Source: CAZSDU01 sp964429135 (lineage in GTDB: Bacteria > Bacteroidota > Bacteroidia > Bacteroidales > FEN-979). Taken from it: a stretch of DNA of 64,000 bases. Position numbers and translations under genes: made by a program. Below the pieces are notes generated by a model, which was not told the DNA's origin, ran no database searches, and saw only the letters and a program-made list of their open reading frames with translations. The stretch spans positions 48,522 through 112,521 of the forward strand of contig CAYSAU010000011.1 of NCBI GenBank assembly GCA_964429135.1, given 5' to 3'. Every line of letters begins with the position of its first letter. Within the stretch, counting starts at the first letter, position 1. Shown here in pieces: positions 7,495 to 16,033 of the stretch.

Positions 7495-9216
7495 ATGACA
7501 TCATTAGAAAATGGAGGCTTTGTGCAAAAACATTTTTTTTTCAAACAGATTTATGTTTTATTCTTTTTATTCTTTCTTTTTTCAGGGAAGACATTTGCCC
7601 AGGATCTCAAAACTGCCATTGGACTGACCAGAAGTGAAAACTTCAGGGAAGCAGGTATTTTGTTTCGTGAACTGATCAGGAAAGATCCTGCTGACGGGAC
7701 CTTATATTTTTATTACGGGGATAATTTTCTCCAGAAATTTTACGCTGATCCCCAGAACCAGGCTTATGCATCACTGGTGGATTCTGCTGCCCATGTTTTT
7801 AACACAGGAATTTCAAAAGACTCCCTGAATCCATTGAATTACATCGGGCTGGGCAGGATAAATCTGATTAAACATCTCAATGATGAAGCCCGGGCATCTT
7901 TCCAGATAGCATTTTCCTTGCTTCCATCCAAGACCAATAAAACATCTAAAATTTCGAAAAAAGATCAGGCAACGGTTTATATTAAAGTGGCAGAATCCTA
8001 TGTAAAGATTTTAGGTAAGAAGGATACCACCATGGTACTTGATTGGCTGAAAAAAGCAGAGGAGCTTGATAATAAGAACTTCGAACTCTATCTGACCAGG
8101 GGTGATGCTTATTTTTACATGGCCAATGAAGGTTCTATGGCCATTGAGAATTACAAAATTGCCCAGGTCATGAATCCATCTTCAGCCAAAGCCAAACTCA
8201 GGATAGGACATGTTTGGGTAAGGGCGAGATTATACGATATGGCCCTGGGCTATTACAAAGAAGCCATTGACATGGATTCCAACTATGCTCCGGCCTACCG
8301 GGAAATGGGTTTTTTGCTTTCAAAACTGGGAAGGAAGGAAGACGCCAGAAAGAATTTTCAAAAGTTTTTGGAACTCTCGAAAGGGAATGTGTCGGCAAGG
8401 ATACAGTATATCAATACACTGATGGAACTTCAGGATTACCAGGAAGCCATCGCTCAGCTGAATGCCATCCGCAGCATGGATTCATCCAACAATGATTACA
8501 ACCGTGCGCTGGCTTATGCTTATTTTGAAACAGCCCAGTATGGAGCCGCGCTGGAGGCGATCAGAACGTTTCTTGCCCGTGCGGATTCCGCTGCCGTGAG
8601 AACGGCTGATCTGTTGTACTATGGGCGGATTTTATCCAAAAACAATTTGGATTCATTAGCCGCTGAACAATTGATGCTCGCTTATCACCAGGATACCCTC
8701 CAAGCGGGTGTTTTATCTGAGATCGCTTTTTCATTCACCCGCTTGAAAAAATATGATAAAGCCGAACAGACATTCCTCATGAAAATTCAAGCCAACAAGG
8801 CTGAGCCCATCGATTATTATTCACTCGGTAAGCTTTACTACAACATGCGTGAATATCTTAAGGCTGATTCGGTACTGGCTTATTTCAACCAATTGGTACC
8901 GGATTATATGCCTGGCTATTCCTGGAGGGCTTATGCATTGGTAAATATTGATACAGACAGCAAACTCGGCCTGGCCAAACCTGTGTTTGAAATCATGATC
9001 GAAAAAGCCCAATCTGATACCGTTAAATACAGCAAGGAATTAAAGGAGTCTTATTCTTATCTGGCCTTTTATTACCTGATACAATATTACCAGTCGAAAG
9101 ACCAGAAAGATGGAATTACCTCCATGGATTTTTGTCAAAAAGTGCTGGCTATTGATCCCAATGATGAAAAGGCAAAAGCCATCTTAAAGGAACTAAAAAC
9201 TAAGATTCCGAAATAA
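7495..9216 (+). CDS. Exported tetratricopeptide-repeat protein
   Basis: A 573-residue protein with a signal peptide (about 18-36, ending T-F-A-Q) followed by repeated 34-residue TPR-like units across almost the whole length, for example A-P-A-Y-R-E-M-G-F-L-L-S-K-L-G-R-K-E-D-A. TPR proteins of this type sit in the periplasm or on the outer membrane and scaffold protein complexes. It begins 3 bases after the ferritin-like gene, so the two may be co-transcribed, but no functional link is evident. Specific role unknown. Confidence 0.8.
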   Translation: MTSLENGGFVQKHFFFKQIYVLFFLFFLFSGKTFAQDLKTAIGLTRSENFREAGILFRELIRKDPADGTLYFYYGDNFLQKFYADPQNQAYASLVDSAAHVFNTGISKDSLNPLNYIGLGRINLIKHLNDEARASFQIAFSLLPSKTNKTSKISKKDQATVYIKVAESYVKILGKKDTTMVLDWLKKAEELDNKNFELYLTRGDAYFYMANEGSMAIENYKIAQVMNPSSAKAKLRIGHVWVRARLYDMALGYYKEAIDMDSNYAPAYREMGFLLSKLGRKEDARKNFQKFLELSKGNVSARIQYINTLMELQDYQEAIAQLNAIRSMDSSNNDYNRALAYAYFETAQYGAALEAIRTFLARADSAAVRTADLLYYGRILSKNNLDSLAAEQLMLAYHQDTLQAGVLSEIAFSFTRLKKYDKAEQTFLMKIQANKAEPIDYYSLGKLYYNMREYLKADSVLAYFNQLVPDYMPGYSWRAYALVNIDTDSKLGLAKPVFEIMIEKAQSDTVKYSKELKESYSYLAFYYLIQYYQSKDQKDGITSMDFCQKVLAIDPNDEKAKAILKELKTKIPK

Positions 9217-9230
9217 GTCGCTTTTTCGGT

Positions 9231-10391
9231 TTATCTCCGGATAGAAGCAATTTCGCTTATCGCCTCTATCGCGGCATTGATATGTTCCTCCGTATTAAAG
9301 GGACCGACACTCAACCTGACAGTGCCATGAGTTTTATCCGTGCCCAATCCTTCATGTACCAGTGGCGCGCATTGTAATCCGGTACGACAAGCGATGTTGT
9401 AATCAACATCAAGCATGGTTCCCACATCACCCGACTCAAAGCCATCTATGTTCAGGCTAAGCACAGGATTTTGGTTTTCAATATTTTCCGCGCAATATGT
9501 GGTCACATTTTTGATTGCCTGAACCCCTCTTCGGAGTTTATCCCAAAGCATGATTTCCTGATGATGAAGGCTATCCATGCCATGCTCCAGCACCCATTTA
9601 AGCCCTGCATGCAGGCCGGCAACACCTAGGAGGTTAAGGGTTCCGCATTCAAGACGGTAAGGAAATTCCAATAAATGGGTTTTTTGAGCAGAACGCACTC
9701 CTGTACCCCCAAAACGTGTCCCTTTTACGGGAACGTTTTCCATCACATAAGATCCGCCTATTCCGGTGGGACCCATCAGACATTTATGTCCGGTGAATAC
9801 CAGTACATCAATGTTCATGGCTTTCATGTCGATGGGAATCGCTCCCGCGCTCTGACTGCTGTCAACAATAAACAGGATGCCTGCCTCACGGCAAACTTTC
9901 CCGATTTCCGCGAGGGGTTGTACGGTTCCGATGACATTGGAGCAATGGTTGACGACCACCATTTTAGTATTTTTTCGCATGGCTTTTTTAATGTCCTGGG
10001 GATCTATATAACCATGCCCATCGAAGGGAATATGGGAAACTTCGATATGCTTATCGAGACTCAGGTGATACAATGGCCTGAGCACGGAATTATGCTCAAG
10101 CATGGTTGTGATCACATGATCCCCGGCTTCGGCCAGACCTTGTAAAATCATGTTCAGGGAATCGCTGGCGTTATAACTGAATGTCAAACGGTTGGGATCA
10201 TCCCCGTTAAACAGTTCGGTCAGCATTTTTCGTGTGGCATGAACCACTTCCTCAGTTTCGATGGCTGCATCAAAGCCTGAGCGTCCCGGACTTACTCCAT
10301 GCCTGCGGTAGAAGTTACACATGAAATCATAAACCACATCTGGTTTGGGGAAACTTGTCGCTGAATTGTCGAGGTAAATCAGTTCGCTCAT
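9231..10391 (-). CDS. Cysteine desulfurase-family PLP enzyme
   Basis: A 386-residue class V aminotransferase-fold protein beginning Y-L-D-N-S-A-T-S-F-P-K-P, typical of the NifS/SufS-like cysteine desulfurase family. The PLP lysine is K203 in F-T-G-H-K. The active loop near the C-terminus contains C335-R-T-G-L-Q-C341-A-P, the latter matching the conserved C-A-P of this subgroup. It would release sulfur from cysteine as a protein persulfide. It is the last gene of the DsrC/DsrMK-like operon, 38 bases after the DsrK-like gene. A role in feeding sulfur to DsrC is inferred from position only. Confidence 0.85.
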   Translation of the reverse strand: MSELIYLDNSATSFPKPDVVYDFMCNFYRRHGVSPGRSGFDAAIETEEVVHATRKMLTELFNGDDPNRLTFSYNASDSLNMILQGLAEAGDHVITTMLEHNSVLRPLYHLSLDKHIEVSHIPFDGHGYIDPQDIKKAMRKNTKMVVVNHCSNVIGTVQPLAEIGKVCREAGILFIVDSSQSAGAIPIDMKAMNIDVLVFTGHKCLMGPTGIGGSYVMENVPVKGTRFGGTGVRSAQKTHLLEFPYRLECGTLNLLGVAGLHAGLKWVLEHGMDSLHHQEIMLWDKLRRGVQAIKNVTTYCAENIENQNPVLSLNIDGFESGDVGTMLDVDYNIACRTGLQCAPLVHEGLGTDKTHGTVRLSVGPFNTEEHINAAIEAISEIASIRR

Positions 10392-10429
10392 AAAAATAGG
10401 ATTTTTCTGTGTTTGAAGGAAGTCATGTA

Positions 10430-11725
10430 TTAATCTATTAAGATGGCATCGGCAACGATCTCTGCCAGCGTTTTAATTTGCACCCCAAGTTTAAAAATGA
10501 CATTGATCTGGGTCAACTGATCCACACAATTATGACAAGGAGTCACGACAATTTTTGCCCCGGTTTTGCGGATCTGGTCTGCTTTGATTGCTGCAATCTT
10601 CAATCGCCTTTCATTGTATTCGCTCATGGCTAATTGTCCGCCTCCGCCTCCGCAGCAATGATTGTCGTTGCCATGGGGAGTCATCTCTATAAAGTTCGAA
10701 ACAAATTGTTTTAAGACAAAACGTTGATCCACCAGGATGCCTCCGCTTCTGACCAGGTTACAGGGATCATGAAGGGTGACCACATCCCTGATTTTACCGG
10801 GATCAAGCCGGATTCTGCCTTCACGGATATAATTCGCGATACATTCCACACTCGTTATCACCGGGAAGGGGAAGTGCTGCCTGAGGTAATTGGGAGCTTC
10901 CCAACGAAAGGCCCTTGATCCATGACCGCATTCTGCCAGCACAAGCATGCCTGATTGTAAGGATTCCATTTCATTTCTGAGCCTTTCAGCAATGATTCCA
11001 GCTTCACGCAAATTTCCGCTGAAATAGGCATAATTGGTTACATCGTACATTTTTGTCGAAAGGGTCCAACTCTCTCCGGCAGCAAAAAAAATCTTGGCCA
11101 TGGCCGCAATGGAAAGAGGATAGAATTTGGGTTCCCTTGGATTCAGGGTATAGAGGATATGTTTCCCGGGAACGTCAACCGGAATGATGGCATTGGGATC
11201 ATTCAGTTCATCGATCAGCTCCTCCTCCATCCATTTCAGGGTATCTAAGAACTCCTGCTTGGGAATGCTCATGTTGTTCCCGGATTCAAGGGCGGCATTG
11301 ACTGTTGACTGTAAACTGGCAGGAACCATATCCATTTGGGCCAGCATGGTCCGTCCGGTCCTGACAAGATACGTAATATCCACCCCGATGGAACAATGGA
11401 TATTACAACGTCCGCAAAGGGTACAGGCGCCGAATAATAAATCTACCATTTCTTTTGACGTGTCTTCATCCAGATCACGCGCATTCACAAGAGAAGGAAA
11501 CACTTTCCCAGTGAAAGTCCGGTAACGGCGATAGATGGAGGAAACAATGTCGACCTTCCTGGCTGGTGTAAAGCGTTCATCCCCTGTGGCCAGGTAATAG
11601 ATGCAACTTTCAGCGCATAATCCGCAATGTACACAACTATTCAGATGGGTGAGCAGTTTGCTGTCATGGAGATCGTCAAAAACCTGCAACCCTCTATTTA
11701 CTATTTCTTCTTGTAATTCTCCCAT
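10430..11725 (-). CDS. DsrK/HdrD-like iron-sulfur protein with CCG domains
   Basis: I start at the ATG at 11725, 10 bases past the stop of the membrane-protein gene; an earlier ATG at 11785 would overlap it by 50 bases. The 431-residue protein has two 4Fe-4S motifs (C31-x2-C34-x2-C37-x3-C41 and C101-x2-C104-x2-C107-x3-C111) and two cysteine-rich CCG regions (A-E-C-G-H-G and H-D-P-C, then H-C-C-G-G-G-G-G and T-P-C-H-N-C). This is the layout of HdrD/DsrK/GlpC, where a special Fe-S cluster reduces a disulfide or trisulfide. Next to true DsrC, a DsrK-type role in reducing DsrC trisulfide at the membrane is likely. Confidence 0.85.
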   Translation of the reverse strand: MGELQEEIVNRGLQVFDDLHDSKLLTHLNSCVHCGLCAESCIYYLATGDERFTPARKVDIVSSIYRRYRTFTGKVFPSLVNARDLDEDTSKEMVDLLFGACTLCGRCNIHCSIGVDITYLVRTGRTMLAQMDMVPASLQSTVNAALESGNNMSIPKQEFLDTLKWMEEELIDELNDPNAIIPVDVPGKHILYTLNPREPKFYPLSIAAMAKIFFAAGESWTLSTKMYDVTNYAYFSGNLREAGIIAERLRNEMESLQSGMLVLAECGHGSRAFRWEAPNYLRQHFPFPVITSVECIANYIREGRIRLDPGKIRDVVTLHDPCNLVRSGGILVDQRFVLKQFVSNFIEMTPHGNDNHCCGGGGGQLAMSEYNERRLKIAAIKADQIRKTGAKIVVTPCHNCVDQLTQINVIFKLGVQIKTLAEIVADAILID

Positions 11726-11735
11726 CGGGTTAAGA

Positions 11736-12356
11736 TTATAGTGTTTTGGGAGGCCACACACCTCTCCATCCATAGAATAAACCAAGGTGATAACGAGCCG
11801 CGAAAAAATACAAGGCGTGCTTTAATTTTCCGGCAGGCAGATAAAGCAGGAGTGCACTGGCCACTACATAATATCCGGGAGCGACAGAAGGAAACAATAG
11901 TATAAAACATGAAAAAACCTGGAAAAGTGTCACCAGGATGTTTGAAACGTAATCATCGGGAGAGGAGAGACTCCGGAGTTCTCTTTTGATGATACGTTTG
12001 ATCAGAATTCCTGTGCCACAGGCGGCTGTGACAAGAAAAAAAACGGCAAAGACACTGGCCGGGAAGCTTGGGATCTGGAACTGCAGGAGCAGAAGAAAAA
12101 ACAAGGGAATGGAGAGGAATGTTCCAAGATGGTATAAAATCCCGGCAGTATAAGTGGGAAGATGCAAAAAAGCAGATTCTTTTTTCCGGGGATTCATGGC
12201 TCCGGTGAGGGAGTACTGGATGCCAAGGCGGGTGTTTCCGGAAGATGGCGCATAATCCATAGGCTTTTTCAAGCGGATCAAACGGGCCAGATGATAGGAA
12301 AAAATGACCAGACATACAATCAGCGAAACCAGGGCGATAATTTTAAACCAGGGCAT
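11736..12356 (-). CDS. DsrM/NarI/HdrE-like membrane cytochrome b subunit
   Basis: A 206-residue membrane protein with about five hydrophobic spans (starting about 5, 70, 100, 140 and 160). Histidines placed in or near membrane spans (H22, two in the A-F-L-H-L/I-L-Y-H-L segment, and H-x14-type pairs near the C-terminus) fit haem b ligands as in NarI/HdrE/DsrM. It is shorter than typical DsrM. It sits between dsrC and the DsrK-like gene and would pass electrons between quinol and the DsrK-like subunit. The family call rests on topology, histidines and context; sequence similarity by eye is modest. Confidence 0.7.
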   Translation of the reverse strand: MPWFKIIALVSLIVCLVIFSYHLARLIRLKKPMDYAPSSGNTRLGIQYSLTGAMNPRKKESAFLHLPTYTAGILYHLGTFLSIPLFFLLLLQFQIPSFPASVFAVFFLVTAACGTGILIKRIIKRELRSLSSPDDYVSNILVTLFQVFSCFILLFPSVAPGYYVVASALLLYLPAGKLKHALYFFAARYHLGLFYGWRGVWPPKTL

Positions 12357-12367
12357 ATAATCTTTTT

Positions 12368-12685
12368 TTAAACACAGCCATCTGGTTTCGGTAAACCTGC
12401 AACGCGACAGGCGCCCCGGGCAGGTCCGAGCGGGAAAAGCTCATATATTTCACGAAGCTTCACTCCGGTTTGCTGACAGATCACCCGGATCATGGGAGCC
12501 ATCCCTTTTTCCTCCCAGTTGTTTCGGATGATGTTAACGATGGCCCAGTGCTTTTCAGTCATTTCAGGTATCCCGTCCAGCCTTGCAATGGCTGCTGCCA
12601 GTTCTTTATTCCACAGTGTGGGGTCCGACAAAAATCCATCGCCGTCCACTTCCAGAATTTTTCCTTCTATCTCTAATGTTGCCAT
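12368..12685 (-). CDS. dsrC: DsrC, sulfur carrier with both C-terminal cysteines
   Basis: A 105-residue DsrC/TusE-family protein. The C-terminal arm reads C93-R-V-A-G-L-P-K-P-D-G-C104-V, with both redox cysteines spaced C-x10-C as in true DsrC. TusE keeps only the last one. True DsrC carries sulfur as a DsrC trisulfide that the DsrMKJOP complex reduces. The gene is 11 bases before a DsrM-like membrane gene, followed by a DsrK-like gene, so its redox partner is at hand. No DsrAB sulfite reductase occurs in the window, so the source of the trisulfide is open; cysteine desulfurases on both sides are candidates. Confidence 0.92.
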   Translation of the reverse strand: MATLEIEGKILEVDGDGFLSDPTLWNKELAAAIARLDGIPEMTEKHWAIVNIIRNNWEEKGMAPMIRVICQQTGVKLREIYELFPLGPARGACRVAGLPKPDGCV

Positions 12686-12703
12686 AAATTGATGTATGAT
12701 ATC

Positions 12704-12946
12704 TTAGTCATGGGTTGTTTCTTGATCAAATCGGTCAATGATTTCATGGGTGGAAAGAGGGCTGTCAGGATAAACGAAATCAGGGCAAAAATGTAGAATT
12801 TCGTTGGTTTGATACCGTTTGCACTGCTTCCAATTTTCCCCGGGGTGGAGGCAGTAGGATTGGATGTAATCCTTACGAAGCGATTCCGGAATAACAAAAC
12901 CGTTTAGATGAACGAGCTGGCAGTTGGCGTAGTTCGGACAATGCAT
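12704..12946 (-). CDS. Small cysteine-rich protein in the dsrC operon
   Basis: An 80-residue protein with C3-P-x4-C9, C32 and C42-K-R-Y, plus C54, a regular pattern suggesting a zinc or iron-sulfur site. It is not a shadow: it fills the gap between the upstream desulfurase-like gene and dsrC (18 bases to dsrC), same strand, with acceptable codon use. I recall similar short C-P-x4-C ... C-x-R-Y proteins in anaerobes, but no function is established. A role as accessory metal or redox protein of the DsrC system is a guess from position. Confidence 0.6.
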   Translation of the reverse strand: MHCPNYANCQLVHLNGFVIPESLRKDYIQSYCLHPGENWKQCKRYQTNEILHFCPDFVYPDSPLSTHEIIDRFDQETTHD

Positions 12947-13021
12947 CCAGGGGAAATTCTTGGTAAAGGGCGAAAATAATAAAAATTTCGATATGCCACC
13001 ACCATAACATGAAGTATGTTT

Positions 13022-14488
13022 TCATGATTCTATTAAAAACCATGAATTCACACGACTTGAGGAAGAAATTCCGGTTTGATGTCGAAATTCGTTGGTATGC
13101 TTATTATAGATATAGTCTTTTTGCCAGTCAAGATGATGTCTTTTAATTTGTTTTAACGCATCTGCCATAAAAATAATGTCTTCCGCGTTCATGGTAGGAT
13201 GAAGGGAAACCCTTACCCAGCCGGGTTTATCTGAAAGGTCGCCACGGCTGATTTTTTCCGTAATTTTTTTTGATTTTTCGTAGCTGACATCTAGCAGGTA
13301 ATGCCCGTATGTTCCGGCACAGGCACAGCCCCCCCTGACCTGAATCCCGAAACGGTCGCTGAGCAAACTGACGATCAGGTTATAATGGATTCCGGGGATA
13401 TAAAATGAAATGACTCCTAGCCTATCTTCAATGCTGTCGGCAAGTAAATGGAGGTGTTCTATCTTCCGGAATTCTTCAAAGGCCAGGTCCACCAGTATTT
13501 TTTCCTTTTGATGGATCATTTCAACCCCCATTTGTGTTTTCAAGTTTATGGCCAGGGCAGTGCGGATGGCCTGAAGAAAACCAGGTGTACCACCGTCTTC
13601 ACGGATTTCGATATTATCAATGTATTTGTACTCCCCCCAGGGATTGGTCCAGTCCACCGTGCCTCCGCCTGGCTGATCCGGAGCTTTCCGTGTGTAAAGG
13701 GAGGAATCAAAAATCAATACTCCGGAAGCGCCGGGGCCACCCAGAAACTTATGAGGGGAAAAGAAAATGGCATCCAGTTTTTCCATGGGATCGGAAGGAT
13801 GCATGTCGATGTGGTCGTAAGGAGCTGAGGCGGCAAAGTCAATGAATGCAAGTCCGCCATGCTCATGCATCAGTTTAGCCATGGAATGATAGGGGGTGCG
13901 AATTCCGGTGACATTGGAACAAGCCGTAAATGCGCCTATCTTTTTTTTCCTTACTGCATATTTTTTCAGGGCATACTCAAGATGGTCCAGGTCGATGAGC
14001 AAATCTTTCCCGGGTTCTATGACGACCACATCCGCAATGGTTTCGTACCAGGTGGTCTGGTTGGAATGATGCTCCATGTGGGTGACAAAAACAACCGGTT
14101 TATCCGATTCATCAGTAAAATGAGGAGTGAAATCCTCACAACCGGTTTTCAATCCCAGTATACGCTGGAATTTTACCACCGCCCCTGTCATCCCAAATCC
14201 GGTGGTGAGGATGACATCCTCTTTTCCGGCGTGGACATGATCTTTGATCTTCTGGTGGGCAAGGTGATAGGCCTGAGTCATCAGCTTTCCGACTTCACTG
14301 GTCTCGGTATGGGTATTGCCCACGAAGGGTCCGACGGTACTGCTGAGGATTTTCTCAATGGGATGGTATAAGCGGCCGCTGGCTATCCAATCGGCATAGA
14401 TCATTTTTTGCTTGCCATAAGGGGAAATGAATTCCAGATCATTTCCGATGATATGATTCCGGAAAGTATCAAAATAGGATTTTTGCAT
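13022..14488 (-). CDS. Class V aminotransferase-fold PLP enzyme, cysteine desulfurase-like
   Basis: A 488-residue protein, longer than standard SufS/CsdA (about 400-410). It has the Y-A-D-W-I-A-S-G-R-L-Y start region, H-M-E-H-H-S-N (about 137-143), D-F-A-A-S-A-P at 217-223 and the PLP lysine K247 in S-P-H-K-F-L-G-G. A C388-A-C390 pair within R-G-G-C-A-C-A-G lies where the desulfurase cysteine is expected. Extra length is at the C-terminus and before the lysine. It heads the Cys-rich/dsrC/DsrM/DsrK/desulfurase gene run. Cysteine desulfurase or related C-S lyase activity is likely; the exact substrate is unproven. Confidence 0.78.
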   Translation of the reverse strand: MQKSYFDTFRNHIIGNDLEFISPYGKQKMIYADWIASGRLYHPIEKILSSTVGPFVGNTHTETSEVGKLMTQAYHLAHQKIKDHVHAGKEDVILTTGFGMTGAVVKFQRILGLKTGCEDFTPHFTDESDKPVVFVTHMEHHSNQTTWYETIADVVVIEPGKDLLIDLDHLEYALKKYAVRKKKIGAFTACSNVTGIRTPYHSMAKLMHEHGGLAFIDFAASAPYDHIDMHPSDPMEKLDAIFFSPHKFLGGPGASGVLIFDSSLYTRKAPDQPGGGTVDWTNPWGEYKYIDNIEIREDGGTPGFLQAIRTALAINLKTQMGVEMIHQKEKILVDLAFEEFRKIEHLHLLADSIEDRLGVISFYIPGIHYNLIVSLLSDRFGIQVRGGCACAGTYGHYLLDVSYEKSKKITEKISRGDLSDKPGWVRVSLHPTMNAEDIIFMADALKQIKRHHLDWQKDYIYNKHTNEFRHQTGISSSSRVNSWFLIES

Positions 14489-14532
14489 AAAGAAAGAGTT
14501 TATGAAACGAACAGGCCAGAGGGAGAGAAGAG

Positions 14533-14754
14533 TCAGTCCTTCTTTTCTTTTCCGGTATCGGTATCAGTCTTTTTATCTTCTTTTAAAACCTCATCGATAC
14601 CCTGGCTTCCTTCTTTAAAACTTTTAACCCCCTTTCCAAGGCCACGCATCAATTCCGGAATTTTTTTTCCGCCGAATAACAATAAAACGACCAGGGCAAT
14701 TAATATTATCTCTGTTGTCCCAAGGCCAAATATCAAAGGAATGGACAGGTTCAT
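14533..14754 (-). CDS. tatA: Twin-arginine translocase TatA/E-type subunit
   Basis: I use the ATG at 14754 (M-N-L-S-I-P), giving 73 residues; a longer frame would extend into queA. One membrane span (T-E-I-I-L-I-A-L-V-V-L-L-L-F-G) is followed by the diagnostic F-G-x-x-K-I-P-E-L-M-R-G-L-G-K-G amphipathic helix and a charged Lys/Asp tail, all standard for TatA. It forms the pore of the Tat export pathway for folded, often cofactor-bearing proteins. TatC is not in the window. It lies 44 bases before the desulfurase-like gene and may share its transcript. Confidence 0.9.
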   Translation of the reverse strand: MNLSIPLIFGLGTTEIILIALVVLLLFGGKKIPELMRGLGKGVKSFKEGSQGIDEVLKEDKKTDTDTGKEKKD

Positions 14755-14806
14755 CTTGAAAGGATTTGAATTTGACGTAAAGGTAGTAAAAACTTGGGGA
14801 AAGTGG

Positions 14807-16033
14807 TCAGCATTTAAAAAACAAACAGGCATCCCCATAACTCAGAAAACGGAAATTGTTCTTCAGCGCATAGGCATAGGCTTTTTCCCAGTTTTGACCG
14901 ATAAGGGCAGAAACCAGTAATAACAATGTGCTTTGAGGCATATGGAAATTCGTGATCAAAGCAGAAAGCAGTTTGAATTCATAAGTTGGAGCGATGATCA
15001 TCTGGGTGTTACCACTTAGCCGTGATTCTCCTTTTTTCTCCAATCGCTGAATCAGTGCATGAATGGCTTTCTCCGGCGGGATGGCCGCTTTTTTTAAGGG
15101 GCCGTAAGCTTCCCACTGTAACAGATCCACGTAACTGTCATTTTCCGCAATCAGGGACTTACATCCCATCCAGTAAAGGCTTTCCAGGGTACGGGCGGCG
15201 GTGGTGCCTACCGCTACGATAGGTTGACCCAGGCGAGCATGTATATGCTGCAAGGTTTCAAGGGAGACCTCAATTTTTTCATGGTGCATAAGGTGGTCAC
15301 CAAGATGGCTTGTGGACACCGGTTTGAAGGTTCCCAGTCCGACATGCAGGGTCACGTTTTCGAAGGCACAGGGTTTTTCCCTGAGGGTGTCCAGCACTTT
15401 TTCAGTGAAATGCAATCCTGCTGTCGGCGCTGCCACGGATCCCTCATTTCGGGCATAAATGGTCTGGTAACGGGTGCCGTCTTCCTCTTCGGGAAGTCGC
15501 TGGATGTAGGGAGGAAGCGGTACCTGTCCTGCCCGGGCAAGGATATCGGAAAACGGACAGCCGGGGGGAGTCCAGGAAAATTCTATGGCTCTCGTGGCAT
15601 CCGGAAAAATTTCGATTTGCCTGGCTGTCAGAACCCGGGATTCATGGTCATGGAGGATCTTTTTTTCAAGGACTCCCGTCTTCCACCTTTTTGCATTCCC
15701 CACCAGGCATTTCCATGTTGAAGTTTCACCTGCCATAAAAGCAGTTTGAATTTCAGCAGGTTGGATGGGTTCCAGACAAAAAATTTCAATCTCAACATTT
15801 CCGGGTGTGATAAAAATTAACCTGGCACGGACCACTTTAGTTTCATTGAATACCAGCAGGCTGCCAGGATCAAGATGAGCGGCGATATTGGAAAAAACAT
15901 CTTCACTGATCTTGTCATTCCGGTACACCAGCAGTTTCGATGCATCCCGTTCCCTGAGAGGATACTGGGCGATTTTCTCCCTTGGAAGTTCGTAAGTGAA
16001 ATCCTTAATGTTAAGCTGGAGGGGGTCAGGCAT
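14807..16033 (-). CDS. queA: S-adenosylmethionine:tRNA ribosyltransferase-isomerase
   Basis: A 408-residue QueA protein with the usual start (F-x-Y-E-L-P-x-E-x-I-A-Q-Y-P), R-D-A-S-K-L-L-V, L-V-F-N-E-T-K-V-V-x-A-R-L and G-S-V-A-A-P-T-A-G-L-H-F-T. It transfers and isomerises the ribosyl part of SAM to preQ1 in tRNA, making epoxyqueuosine. It is somewhat longer than E. coli QueA (356). Its ATG overlaps the stop of the upstream barrel-protein gene by one base (TAATG), so translation is coupled although the functions look unrelated. Confidence 0.93.
   Translation of the reverse strand: MPDPLQLNIKDFTYELPREKIAQYPLRERDASKLLVYRNDKISEDVFSNIAAHLDPGSLLVFNETKVVRARLIFITPGNVEIEIFCLEPIQPAEIQTAFMAGETSTWKCLVGNAKRWKTGVLEKKILHDHESRVLTARQIEIFPDATRAIEFSWTPPGCPFSDILARAGQVPLPPYIQRLPEEEDGTRYQTIYARNEGSVAAPTAGLHFTEKVLDTLREKPCAFENVTLHVGLGTFKPVSTSHLGDHLMHHEKIEVSLETLQHIHARLGQPIVAVGTTAARTLESLYWMGCKSLIAENDSYVDLLQWEAYGPLKKAAIPPEKAIHALIQRLEKKGESRLSGNTQMIIAPTYEFKLLSALITNFHMPQSTLLLLVSALIGQNWEKAYAYALKNNFRFLSYGDACLFFKC

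Noticed and set aside
12368..12685. DsrC as TusE of tRNA 2-thiolation
   Set aside because: Both C-terminal cysteines are present with C-x10-C spacing, and DsrM- and DsrK-like genes follow.
15224..15721. A 165-codon plus-strand frame opposite queA
   Set aside because: Shadow of a clear QueA protein with no recognisable motif.
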